Part shown: positions 15,444-23,237 of the stretch, in pieces | Layout: each line of letters opens with the position of its first letter | Numbering within the stretch: the first letter of the stretch is position 1 | Assembly (NCBI GenBank): GCA_002747735.1 | Contig: PDQE01000048.1 | Coordinates: 1-23,678 of the forward strand | From: Flavobacteriales bacterium | GTDB taxonomy: Bacteria > Bacteroidota > Bacteroidia > Flavobacteriales > Flavobacteriaceae | DNA length: 23,678 nt | Direction: 5' to 3' | Translations under genes and position numbers: made by a program | The notes under the pieces: generated by a model | Told to the model about the DNA's origin: nothing | Seen by the model: only the letters and a program-made list of their open reading frames with translations | The model's database searches: none

Positions 15444-16049
15444 ATGCAAAGAAAGAGTAATTTCATCATCATTCTATTAATATTTGTAAGCTTTCAAATC
15501 AGTTTTGGACAAGCTAAAGACAGTACAGATGTAGAGCAAAATAAAAACTACTATAAGATTACTATTGGCAAATCTGCCTATACAAAAAAACTATGGCAGG
15601 AGCCCTATCGCTATAAAAACAGAGATTACAAAACACTTAGTGTAGAAGTTACAGTAGAAAAACTGGTTTCAAAGAATATTGAATTTGATTTTGATTTATT
15701 CTGCCTTACTGATGAAGAAAACAAATGGCGGATACGGCCGGTAGCCATGTACTATTACCAAACTGATAAAAAGGTATATTTAGAACCCGCTGCCGATAAC
15801 CGCAACTATAACAGTTTTGAAAATTATCCGTTAGAGGGCTACAGCGATATTGAGGCAGCTACCTACGAAAGCAAAAAATTGCTGTCAAAAAAACAAAATA
15901 ATAAGACAGCAAACATTAAAGCTTTACCAAAACAAATATTAAAAAATGGTAAAACAACATATTACTTAGATTTTCCGGTTGTTTCCGGGTTCAAATACGG
16001 AAAAGTTTATTACAAAGATAAACCTACAGGGTTTGTGGCAAGGAAGTAG
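15444..16049 (+). CDS. Exported protein of unknown function
   Basis: I do not recognise a family. The 201-residue product begins with a clear signal peptide: MQRKSN, a hydrophobic stretch IIILLIFVSFQISF, and a likely cleavage near FGQA (21-24). There is no lipobox cysteine, so the mature protein is periplasmic, outer-membrane-associated or secreted. The mature part is rich in Tyr, Lys and Asn, with predicted beta-type patches (YKTLSVEVTVEKLV, RPVAMYYYQTDKKVYLEP, TYYLDFPVVSGFKYGKVYY) and a basic C-terminus. No type IX C-terminal sorting domain is apparent. It follows the methyltransferase by 2 bases, so the two are probably co-transcribed. Base composition is like its neighbours. A full-length ATG start is supported by the signal peptide. 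Confidence 0.75.
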   Translation: MQRKSNFIIILLIFVSFQISFGQAKDSTDVEQNKNYYKITIGKSAYTKKLWQEPYRYKNRDYKTLSVEVTVEKLVSKNIEFDFDLFCLTDEENKWRIRPVAMYYYQTDKKVYLEPAADNRNYNSFENYPLEGYSDIEAATYESKKLLSKKQNNKTANIKALPKQILKNGKTTYYLDFPVVSGFKYGKVYYKDKPTGFVARK

Positions 16050-16212
16050 ATGTGCCGGTATGCAACCTCCGAACTCCAATTTCTAATCTTTAATCGTGAT
16101 TATTCCTGCCATTATTTTTGTAAGAGAAAAAAGCCATCTGTTTTTATAGAATACAACTGCATTTAACCCTTATTATCCCCCAATACAATCTGTTGCAACC
16201 TAAACAAAAAAA

Positions 16213-16306
16213 GGCAAGCTACCTACATCACACCGCTACGACCCGCTACCTTTGCTGCATTCCTGCCCTGGAGGATTCACAGGGAGCTGGTTGTGTAGGA
16301 CTTGCC
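16213..16306 (-). ncRNA. ffs: Signal recognition particle RNA, small bacterial type
   Basis: On the minus strand the 94-base transcript begins GGCAAGTCCTACAC and ends TGTAGGTAGCTTGCC; the ends pair (GGCAAG with CTTGCC, CCTACA with TGTAGG). The apical part contains CCAGGGCAGGAATGCAGCAAA, split here by position: CTCCAGGGCAG then GAATGCAGCAAAGGTAG, which is the Ffh-binding symmetric and asymmetric loop region of SRP RNA. It is followed by a run of seven T (terminator-like) at 16206-16212. It works with Ffh and FtsY in co-translational targeting of membrane proteins. A plus-strand open frame crossing this locus into the DUF4199-like gene is an artefact. Bases 16050-16204 hold nothing else I can assign. 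Confidence 0.93.
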
Positions 16307-16311
16307 CGGTG

Positions 16312-16342
16312 CAAAAATACAATCCTTTTACTACTTTCCAAA
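16312..16342 (-). promoter_or_regulatory. Promoter of ffs (TTTG-N19-TATTTTTG)
   Basis: On the minus strand, TTTG (16342-16339), exactly 19 bases, then TATTTTTG (16319-16312) match the Bacteroidota consensus TTTG-N19-TAnnTTTG in full. Five bases later comes the G at 16306 that opens the SRP RNA, the expected distance to the RNA start. It is the strongest promoter in the window and supports the phylum assignment. Confidence 0.88.
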
Positions 16343-16406
16343 CGCATTATCAAAATTTTTCTGATAAGATTTTTCTGTAATTATAAGTTGCTACGGCGGA
16401 AATATC

Positions 16407-16414
16407 TATATTTG
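16407..16414 (+). promoter_or_regulatory. Putative promoter (-7 box) of the DUF4199-like gene
   Basis: TATATTTG matches TAnnTTTG 21 bases before the ATG at 16436, predicting a start of transcription near 16420 and a leader of about 16 bases. A TTG occurs at 16388-16390, but the spacing (16) is shorter than usual. It lies about 65 bases from the divergent ffs promoter. Confidence 0.45.
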
Positions 16415-16435
16415 TTATTATATAATTTAAATACA

Positions 16436-16960
16436 ATGGAGAATCAAACAAAATCGTCTAATAATATAGCTGTTAATTATGGAGTTTATCTGGGTGTGGC
16501 ATCGGTAATTATAAGTTTAATCATTTATGCAATGGGCAAAACCTATGAGCAAAACTGGATTATAACGCTTATAAATATTCTTACAATTGTTGTCTTTGTT
16601 ATTCTGGGTATAAAAAATTTTAAAGAAAATAATAATGGTTATTTAGTTTTGAGCCAAGGGCTAAAAACAGGCATAGCCGTTGCCTTGATTGGAGCAATAA
16701 TCGGAATTATTTATATCCTCATTTTTGTTAATTTTATAGAACCGGGTTACACAGAAAATGTATTGGAAATTTCACGGCAAAAAATGATGGAAAACCCAAA
16801 TCTTTCCGAAGAACAAATAGACAACGCCATTGAAATTCAAAAAAACTTTTCTTCACCTTGGTTTATTGCTGCCGTTGGCCTGTTATGGTCTCTATTTATT
16901 GGGTTTATAACCTCATTAATTGCTTCTTTGGTTATGCAACAAAAACCGGAATTATCTTAA
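16436..16960 (+). CDS. DUF4199-like membrane protein
   Basis: A 174-residue inner-membrane protein with four hydrophobic segments at about 15-34, 41-60, 77-100 and 141-167, and a charged loop between the third and fourth (EISRQKMMENPNLSEEQIDNAIEIQKNF). This layout and the loop fit the DUF4199 family, common in Bacteroidota and often next to a family 2 glycosyltransferase, as here. Function is unknown. The start is the ATG at 16436 (MENQTKSSNN): an open frame extends up to 16193, but that part is antisense to the SRP RNA and reads as non-protein sequence, and a -7 promoter box sits between the two. The glycosyltransferase begins 28 bases after the stop, so they are probably an operon. Confidence 0.82.
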   Translation: MENQTKSSNNIAVNYGVYLGVASVIISLIIYAMGKTYEQNWIITLINILTIVVFVILGIKNFKENNNGYLVLSQGLKTGIAVALIGAIIGIIYILIFVNFIEPGYTENVLEISRQKMMENPNLSEEQIDNAIEIQKNFSSPWFIAAVGLLWSLFIGFITSLIASLVMQQKPELS

Positions 16961-16988
16961 AAATAATCAGCAAATTTTCTAATAACTT

Positions 16989-17936
16989 ATGAATCTATCA
17001 GTAGTCATCCCGCTGCTTAACGAAGAAGAATCGCTAACAGAATTACACCAATGGCTTATAAAAGTAATAAAAGCAAATAATTACAGCTATGAAATACTTT
17101 TTATAGACGATGGCAGCACAGACAATTCATGGCAGGTTATCCAATCACTTTCTCAGAAAGACCCCAATGTTAAAGGTATAAAATTCCGAAAAAATTACGG
17201 TAAATCTCAGGCCTTAAACGCCGGATTTAAAATAGCCTGCGGCAATGTAGTCATAACCATGGATGCCGATTTACAAGATAGTCCGGACGAAATTCCCGAA
17301 CTCTACAATCTTATCACAAAAAACAATTTAGATCTGGTATCAGGATGGAAGAAAAAACGATATGATTCTACTTTAAAGAAAAACATACCCTCTAAATTGT
17401 TTAATGCCGCTGCACGAAAAACTTCCGGTTTGCAATTACACGATTTTAATTGCGGCTTAAAGGCCTATAAAAACGCAGTAGTTAAAAGTATAGACGTATA
17501 TGGCGAAATGCACCGTTATATTCCGGTATTGGCAAAGAATGAGGGTTTTACCAGAATAGACGAAAAAGTAGTTCAGCACCAGGCTCGTAAATATGGTACT
17601 ACAAAATTTGGCATGGATCGTTTTATCAACGGTTTTTTAGACCTTATCACCATTTGGTTTTTGTCAAAATTCAGCAAACGGCCTATGCACCTGTTCGGTT
17701 TATTGGGTACCTTGGTTTTTATTATTGGCTTTTGTTTTGTCATATATCTTGGTATAGATAAAATTTTTATAAACCCCCGCGGAAGGCTGTTAGCAGACCG
17801 GCCACAATTCTACGCTTCTATTGTGGCTATGATTATAGGTACGCAATTATTTTTAGCAGGACTTATCGGCGAACTCATTTTAAGAAGCAATCCTAACAGA
17901 GAACGGTATAAAATAAGTAAAAAAGTAAATATATAA
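16989..17936 (+). CDS. Membrane-anchored family 2 glycosyltransferase (DPM1/GtrB-like)
   Basis: GT-A fold enzyme likely to transfer a sugar from a nucleotide donor to polyprenyl phosphate at the cytoplasmic face of the inner membrane. In 315 residues it shows the N-terminal SVVIPLLNEEESL (4-16), FIDDGSTDNS (38-47), the metal-binding DAD motif in MDADLQDSPDEIP (91-103) and NCGLKAY (154-160). After residue 230 come two transmembrane segments (about 234-256 and 275-297) and a basic tail, as in bactoprenol glucosyl- and mannosyltransferases (GtrB, ArnC, DPM1-like). The sugar is not determined by sequence. It probably shares a transcript with the upstream DUF4199-like gene; the mutase gene follows after 71 bases. 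Confidence 0.9.
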   Translation: MNLSVVIPLLNEEESLTELHQWLIKVIKANNYSYEILFIDDGSTDNSWQVIQSLSQKDPNVKGIKFRKNYGKSQALNAGFKIACGNVVITMDADLQDSPDEIPELYNLITKNNLDLVSGWKKKRYDSTLKKNIPSKLFNAAARKTSGLQLHDFNCGLKAYKNAVVKSIDVYGEMHRYIPVLAKNEGFTRIDEKVVQHQARKYGTTKFGMDRFINGFLDLITIWFLSKFSKRPMHLFGLLGTLVFIIGFCFVIYLGIDKIFINPRGRLLADRPQFYASIVAMIIGTQLFLAGLIGELILRSNPNRERYKISKKVNI

Positions 17937-18007
17937 TTAGCACCATTAATCTTTACAAGCATTAAAAATTTTTATTAAATTAGTAGCTCATTAAAATTGA
18001 AAATTCT

Positions 18008-19732
18008 ATGAATACTGCTCAACTCATCACAAAAGCCCAACTTTGGTTAAACCCTCCATTTGACAATGAAACGCAAAAGAAAGTAAAAGCTTTAATAGAT
18101 TCAGGCAATGCTGATTTTAAAGATAGTTTTTATAAAGATATGGAATTTGGCACCGGTGGTATGCGAGGCATTATGGGGGTTGGCACCAATAGAATTAATC
18201 AATATACGCTTGGCAGGGCTACGCAAGGTTTGGCCAATTACTTAAAAGAACAATATCCAGACACATCGGATTTAAAAGTTGTAATAGCCTATGATTGTAG
18301 GCATAACAGCAAAAAATTTTCAAAGGTAGTGGCAGATGTGCTTACGGCAAATGGCATTATCACCTACCTCTTTGATGATTTAAGAACCACGCCGGAATTG
18401 TCATTCAGCGTTAGACACCTGTCATGTAACGCCGGAATAGTCTTAACCGCTTCGCATAACCCTCCCGAATACAACGGTTACAAAGTTTACTGGAATGATG
18501 GTGGGCAGATAGTTCCTCCGCATGATAAAAACATTATTAATCACGTAAACAAAGTAGCTTTTGATGAAATAAACTTCAATGCTAATGACAAACTATTAAA
18601 AATAACAGGCAAAGAAGTGGACAAAGCCTTCCATGCAAAATCTGTAGAGAAAGGTACTTTTAATATTCCATACAGAGATAATCTAAAAATAGTATTTACC
18701 CCTATTCATGGTACTTCTATCATGTCAGTGCCTGAAGTGTTAAAACAGGCTGGCTTTTCTGATGTTCATGTTGTTAAAGAACAAAAAAAACCGGATGGCG
18801 GTTTCCCAACAGTAAAATCCCCCAATCCGGAAGAACCGGAAGCCCTAAAAATGGCTCTGGATTTAGCCAACAAAATAAAAGCTGATATTGTAATAGGCAC
18901 AGATCCGGACTCAGACAGATTGGGTATTGCTGTAAGAGATTTGGATGAAAACTTAGTTTTGCTAAACGGTAATCAGACCATGGCCATTATGATTGAATTT
19001 TTATTAAAACAATGGCGTCAAATGGGTAAACTAAACGGACAACAATTCATAGGTACCACCATAGTTTCTACGCCTTTAATAAAAGATATAGCAAGCAGCT
19101 ACAATGTGGAAGTTGCCGAAGTACTCACCGGTTTTAAATGGATAGCCAAAGCCATACGCGATAATGAAGGCAGTAAAGAATTTATAGGTGGTGGCGAAGA
19201 GAGTTTTGGATTTATGGTTGGAGATTTTATAAGAGACAAAGACGCTGTTACCGCTACCCTATTGGCTTGTGAAATTGCGGCTAATGCCAAAAATAACAAT
19301 ACTACGCTGTATAAGGAATTATTATTCTTATTTACCAAATACGGTTTCTATAAAGAACATCTTATCTCCATTGTAAAAAAAGGTATAGACGGAGCCGAAC
19401 AAATAAAAAAGATGATGTCAGATTTACGCAATAATCCTTTAAAAGAAATAGATGGAGCAAAAGTAAAATACATATATGATTATGATAATTCAACACGCAA
19501 AAATTTACTCACCGGTAAACAAGCTCCGATAAATCTTCCAAAATCTAATGTGCTTATTTATGAAGCCGAAGACGGAACACGGTTAGCTGCCAGGCCCAGT
19601 GGCACGGAGCCTAAAATAAAATTCTATTTTAGCGTAAACTTACCGTTAGGAAAAATAGAAGACACTTTTACCGTAAACAAACTGCTAAACCAGAAAATTG
19701 ACCGAATTATTGATCAGATGCAATTAAATTAA
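18008..19732 (+). CDS. Phospho-sugar mutase (phosphoglucomutase/phosphomannomutase family)
   Basis: Alpha-D-phosphohexomutase, interconverting hexose 1-phosphate and 6-phosphate and so supplying sugar 1-phosphate for nucleotide sugars. The 574-residue length fits the long PgcA-like group. Four motifs are visible in order: the phosphoserine loop TASHNP (147-152, Ser149), the metal loop GTDPDSDR (297-304), the sugar-specificity loop GGGEESFGF (394-402) and the phosphate-binding loop RPSGTEPK (529-536). The N-terminal FGTGGMRG (47-54) is also typical. Glucose against mannose preference cannot be settled by sequence alone, though the length favours phosphoglucomutase or a dual enzyme. Its stop overlaps the start of the ABC exporter by one base (TAATG), so the two are translationally coupled. 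Confidence 0.93.
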   Translation: MNTAQLITKAQLWLNPPFDNETQKKVKALIDSGNADFKDSFYKDMEFGTGGMRGIMGVGTNRINQYTLGRATQGLANYLKEQYPDTSDLKVVIAYDCRHNSKKFSKVVADVLTANGIITYLFDDLRTTPELSFSVRHLSCNAGIVLTASHNPPEYNGYKVYWNDGGQIVPPHDKNIINHVNKVAFDEINFNANDKLLKITGKEVDKAFHAKSVEKGTFNIPYRDNLKIVFTPIHGTSIMSVPEVLKQAGFSDVHVVKEQKKPDGGFPTVKSPNPEEPEALKMALDLANKIKADIVIGTDPDSDRLGIAVRDLDENLVLLNGNQTMAIMIEFLLKQWRQMGKLNGQQFIGTTIVSTPLIKDIASSYNVEVAEVLTGFKWIAKAIRDNEGSKEFIGGGEESFGFMVGDFIRDKDAVTATLLACEIAANAKNNNTTLYKELLFLFTKYGFYKEHLISIVKKGIDGAEQIKKMMSDLRNNPLKEIDGAKVKYIYDYDNSTRKNLLTGKQAPINLPKSNVLIYEAEDGTRLAARPSGTEPKIKFYFSVNLPLGKIEDTFTVNKLLNQKIDRIIDQMQLN

Positions 19733-21567
19733 TGAATTATTTAAAAAAAATACTTAGATATGCTTATCCTTATAAAATATACGGCTTATTAAATATAATT
19801 GCCAATATATTATATGCCCTTTTTAGTGCATTGTCCTTTATCGCTTTAATACCCATGCTAGATGTATTATTTGAGGCAGAAACCATTAAAATCACCCAAA
19901 AGCCAACTTATCAGGGCATTAGCCAAATCACAGACTACGGTAAAGATTATCTCAATTTTATTATTACAGACATTGCCGGTACAGATAGTACCAAAGCCCT
20001 ACTGATAGTAATTGCACTGGTAATAACCTTATTTCTGCTTAAAAATATATTTAACTATCTCGCCATGTATTTTATTACTTTCCTCAGAAATGGCGTTTTA
20101 CAAGATATAAGAAATGATTTGTACGATAAAACAATTAATCTGCCGCTTTCTTTCTTTTCCGAAAAACGAAAAGGCGATATCATGGCAAGAATAGGAACAG
20201 ATGTATTGGAAATCCAGCATTCTTTTTTATCTATTTTAGAGTTGTTGTTCAGAGAGCCGCTTACCATTATATTTACCATTATATTTATGCTTACCATAAG
20301 TGTAAAACTCACCATTTTTGTCTTTATTTTTATTCCGGTATCAGGATTTTTAATCTCACTCATTGGCAAAAGCCTCAAAAAAAAATCGGATCGTGTACAA
20401 CAGGAACAGGGCTATTTTTTGTCATTAATAGAAGAAACGCTAACCGGACTTAGAATTATAAAAGGCTTTAATGCAGAAGGGCTTTTTAATCAAAATTTCA
20501 GAGCATCCACAAATAGGTTTAGAAATTACTCTAACAACCTACTAAACCGTACCAATCTGGCCAGCCCTACCAGTGAATTTCTGGGAATTTTAGTTATAGG
20601 CATATTATTGTATTATGGCGGAATAATGGTGCTGAAAGAAGGCTCCTTAGACGGCAGTTCATTTATTGCCTATATGGGATTGGCTTATAATATCCTAACG
20701 CCTGCCAAAGCCATTTCCAAAGCCAGTTACAACATTAAAAAAGGCAATGCAGCGGCAGAAAGGGTATTGGAAATAATAGAAATGAAAAATCCATTAAAAG
20801 ATGATAAAAATGCTACCTCAATAAATGGATTTGAAAAAGAAGTTAACTTTTCAAATATTTGGTTTAAATATGAAAAAGATTATGTACTCAAAGATTTTTC
20901 CATGATTCTGGCAAAAGGAGAATCGGTAGCCTTGGTAGGGCAATCAGGTAGCGGAAAGTCCACACTTGCCAACTTAATTACCCGATTTTATGACATTGAC
21001 AAAGGAACTATAACCATTGATGGCACTGATATTAGAAAAGTTACCAAAAAATCTCTGAGAGCTCAGATTGGGATTGTTACCCAAGATGCCATTTTGTTTA
21101 ATGACAGTGTAAGGAACAATGTTTTATTAGGCAATCCAGATGCTACGGAAGAAGAAATTATCCAAGCCCTAAAAGTAGCCAATGCTTATGAATTTGTATC
21201 GCAATTGCCACGAGGTATAGACACCAACATTGGCGATGCAGGGAATAAACTTTCCGGAGGCCAGAAACAGCGATTGAGTATAGCCAGAGCTGTATTAAAA
21301 AATCCACCCATTCTGGTTCTCGATGAAGCTACCTCTGCACTGGATACAGAATCAGAAAAACTGGTACAAACCGCATTAGAAAAAGTAATGCATAACCGTA
21401 CTTCTCTGGTAATTGCCCATAGGCTTTCCACCATTCAAAGTGCAGATAAAATAATAGTTATGCACCAAGGTCAAATTGTAGAGCAAGGCAAACACGATAA
21501 ACTTATGGCAAAGCGAGGAACGTATTATAAACTGGTAAGCATGCAATCTTTTACAACTGAGGAGTAA
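19732..21567 (+). CDS. ABC exporter, fused membrane and ATPase domains (MsbA-like)
   Basis: A half-transporter that works as a homodimer in the inner membrane. The 611 residues hold an exporter membrane domain (about 15-335) with hydrophobic segments near 18-45, 87-115, 170-210 and 283-300, and the coupling-helix region SFFSEKRKGDIMARIGTD (140-157). The nucleotide-binding domain (about 370-605) has Walker A GQSGSGKST (403-411), the Q-loop VTQDAILF, signature LSGGQKQR (507-514), Walker B ILVLDEATSALD (527-538) and the H-loop IAHRLST. All catalytic elements are present. It resembles lipid A and multidrug flippases (MsbA group); the substrate is not determined. Overlap with the mutase stop and the nearby glycosyltransferase hint at a lipid or glycan role, but such pairs also occur without it. 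Confidence 0.92.
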   Translation: MNYLKKILRYAYPYKIYGLLNIIANILYALFSALSFIALIPMLDVLFEAETIKITQKPTYQGISQITDYGKDYLNFIITDIAGTDSTKALLIVIALVITLFLLKNIFNYLAMYFITFLRNGVLQDIRNDLYDKTINLPLSFFSEKRKGDIMARIGTDVLEIQHSFLSILELLFREPLTIIFTIIFMLTISVKLTIFVFIFIPVSGFLISLIGKSLKKKSDRVQQEQGYFLSLIEETLTGLRIIKGFNAEGLFNQNFRASTNRFRNYSNNLLNRTNLASPTSEFLGILVIGILLYYGGIMVLKEGSLDGSSFIAYMGLAYNILTPAKAISKASYNIKKGNAAAERVLEIIEMKNPLKDDKNATSINGFEKEVNFSNIWFKYEKDYVLKDFSMILAKGESVALVGQSGSGKSTLANLITRFYDIDKGTITIDGTDIRKVTKKSLRAQIGIVTQDAILFNDSVRNNVLLGNPDATEEEIIQALKVANAYEFVSQLPRGIDTNIGDAGNKLSGGQKQRLSIARAVLKNPPILVLDEATSALDTESEKLVQTALEKVMHNRTSLVIAHRLSTIQSADKIIVMHQGQIVEQGKHDKLMAKRGTYYKLVSMQSFTTEE

Positions 21568-21586
21568 AGGTTGAATCCAACCTTTT
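21566..21586 (+). terminator. Short hairpin terminator after the ABC exporter
   Basis: AAAGGTTG (21566-21573) and CAACCTTT (21578-21585) form an 8-bp stem with a 4-base loop, overlapping the stop codon and followed by T and a T-rich stretch. The U-tract is short, so the termination may be partial. Confidence 0.5.
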
Positions 21587-21714
21587 CCATTTAAAATCTC
21601 TCCTTAAAACCAAAATTTTATATTTCTTAAATTTGAACCCATCACATCTAATAACCTGAGATATAAGTTCAATAAAAATATTTTTTGACAAAACTGAATT
21701 TGAAAAAGAATGAT

Positions 21715-21722
21715 TAATTTTG
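21715..21722 (+). promoter_or_regulatory. Putative promoter (-7 box) of the sugar transporter gene
   Basis: TAATTTTG matches TAnnTTTG 49 bases before the ATG, giving a leader of about 40 bases. TTTG occurs upstream at 21684-21687 and 21699-21702, but neither is at the standard spacing. The gap 21587-21771 has no other assignable element. Confidence 0.4.
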
Positions 21723-21771
21723 ACTCTTAATTAAAATGTAAAAAAATTAAAACTAACCTAAATAGTGAAAT

Positions 21772-23172
21772 ATGAATTCTGCTAAATCAACAAAAAAAAT
21801 CAATATCTATTTTGTAACTATGGTTATTGCCTTAGGAGGCCTGCTATTTGGCTATGATACGGGTGTAATTAACGGTACACAATTTTATTTTTCCAAATAT
21901 TTTGAATTAACAGGTGCTGCTAAAGGCTTTATAGTAAGTAGTGCACTTTTAGGGGCTTTGGCCGGTGCATTATCTGCAGGTATATTAAGTAAAGCCATTG
22001 GAAGGAAAAATTCCTTAATTATTGCAGCTTTATTATTTGTAATTTCTGCCTGGGGCTCAGGATTACCAGAATTTTTACCTGAATCTACTACTTTATTGGT
22101 AGTTTTTAGAATTATTGGTGGCATAGCCATAGGTATTGCCTCTATGAATGCTCCTATGTATATTGCAGAAATAGCTCCTGCAAAAAACAGAGGCAATTTG
22201 GTTACCTTTTATCAACTAGCTGTTGTAATTGGATTTTTTGTGGTGTTTTTAGCCACCTATTTTATTGGTTCAGGCTTAACACAAGAAGAAAATATTCAAT
22301 TTGGATGGCGAACCATGTTTTGGTCAGAACTGGTACCTGCCGGCTTATTCTTATTACTGTTGTTTTTTATGCCAAAAAGCCCCAGATGGCTTATGTTAAA
22401 AGGCAGAGAAGAGGCTGCAACAAATATATTAACTCGTATTCACGGAGAAAAATCCGCTGATAAAGAGATTAAAGAAATCAGAGATTCTATAAAAAAAGAA
22501 AGCACGGAAGAAAAGGCATCCATTTTCAATAAATCATTATTCCCAATAGTTATAATTGGTACAGTTTTGTCCATTCTCCAACAGTTTACGGGAATAAACG
22601 CCGTATTGTACTATGGTGCGGATATTTTTGAACAAGCCCTCGGATTTGGGCAGGAAGACATTTTAGCCCAACAAATATTATTAGCCACAGTTAATTTGTT
22701 GTTTACATTTATTGCCATGTTTACAGTGGATAAATTGGGAAGAAAACCGCTATTAATTATTGGTGGATTTGGAATGCTCATCGGATTTTTAATGATGGGC
22801 TTCTCCTTATATCTTAGTGATTATTCTCATGTAAATTCTGCCGGATTACCCACCATTTCCTCTACCGAAGGTATCATTAGTTTAATAGGAGTGCTGCTTT
22901 TTATTGCAGCTTTTGCCATGTCTATGGGGCCAATTGTTTGGGTATTATTGGCCGTTGCCGCACAATGGTTGGCAAACTATGCAGTTTCACAGACTTTCCC
23001 TATGCTAGTGGAAAGTGATGCGAATAAATTAATTTCAGAAGGCGGAACATGGAATAACGCCTTGCCCTACTTTATATTTTCAGGTTTTATAATTTTTATC
23101 ATATTTTTTGTTTGGAAGTATATCCCCGAAACCAAAGGCAAAACACTGGAAGAAATGGAAGCGGTAAAATAA
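21772..23172 (+). CDS. MFS sugar transporter (sugar porter family, XylE-like)
   Basis: Probable sugar:proton symporter in the inner membrane, 466 residues, with about 12 hydrophobic segments. Family signatures in order are GGLLFGYDTGVINGT (22-36), the RIGGIAIGIASMNAPMYIAEIAP region (113-136), the PxSPRWL motif as MPKSPRWLMLKGR (200-212), a central cytoplasmic loop (about 215-250), ILQQFTGINAVLYYG (268-282, sugar-contacting Gln270-Gln271 and Asn) and DKLGRKPLL in the second half. The C-terminus IPETKGKTLEEME is the classic sugar-porter ending. The substrate (xylose, glucose, galactose or other) cannot be chosen from sequence. It stands alone with its own promoter-like box and a strong terminator; no kinase or isomerase for a specific sugar lies beside it. 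Confidence 0.93.
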   Translation: MNSAKSTKKINIYFVTMVIALGGLLFGYDTGVINGTQFYFSKYFELTGAAKGFIVSSALLGALAGALSAGILSKAIGRKNSLIIAALLFVISAWGSGLPEFLPESTTLLVVFRIIGGIAIGIASMNAPMYIAEIAPAKNRGNLVTFYQLAVVIGFFVVFLATYFIGSGLTQEENIQFGWRTMFWSELVPAGLFLLLLFFMPKSPRWLMLKGREEAATNILTRIHGEKSADKEIKEIRDSIKKESTEEKASIFNKSLFPIVIIGTVLSILQQFTGINAVLYYGADIFEQALGFGQEDILAQQILLATVNLLFTFIAMFTVDKLGRKPLLIIGGFGMLIGFLMMGFSLYLSDYSHVNSAGLPTISSTEGIISLIGVLLFIAAFAMSMGPIVWVLLAVAAQWLANYAVSQTFPMLVESDANKLISEGGTWNNALPYFIFSGFIIFIIFFVWKYIPETKGKTLEEMEAVK

Positions 23173-23177
23173 GCTAG

Positions 23178-23222
23178 CTCCAAAAGGAAGTTGTATCAGT
23201 TGATACAACTTCCTTTTTGGAG
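23178..23222. terminator. Long bidirectional hairpin terminator
   Basis: Arms of 21 and 22 bases (23178-23198 and 23201-23222) are complementary except for one extra T, with a 2-base centre (GT). The stem begins CTCCAAAAGG and the far arm ends CCTTTTTGGAG. It lies 6 bases after the sugar-porter stop and 16 bases from the stop of the convergent gene on the other strand, so it can serve both. The stem is unusually long for an intrinsic terminator. Confidence 0.85.
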
Positions 23223-23237
23223 TTAAAATAAAAGTAT

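Noticed and set aside
16193..16435. N-terminal extension of the DUF4199-like reading frame
   Set aside because: It is antisense to the SRP RNA, is low-complexity and non-protein-like, and a promoter box lies between it and the normal ATG at 16436.
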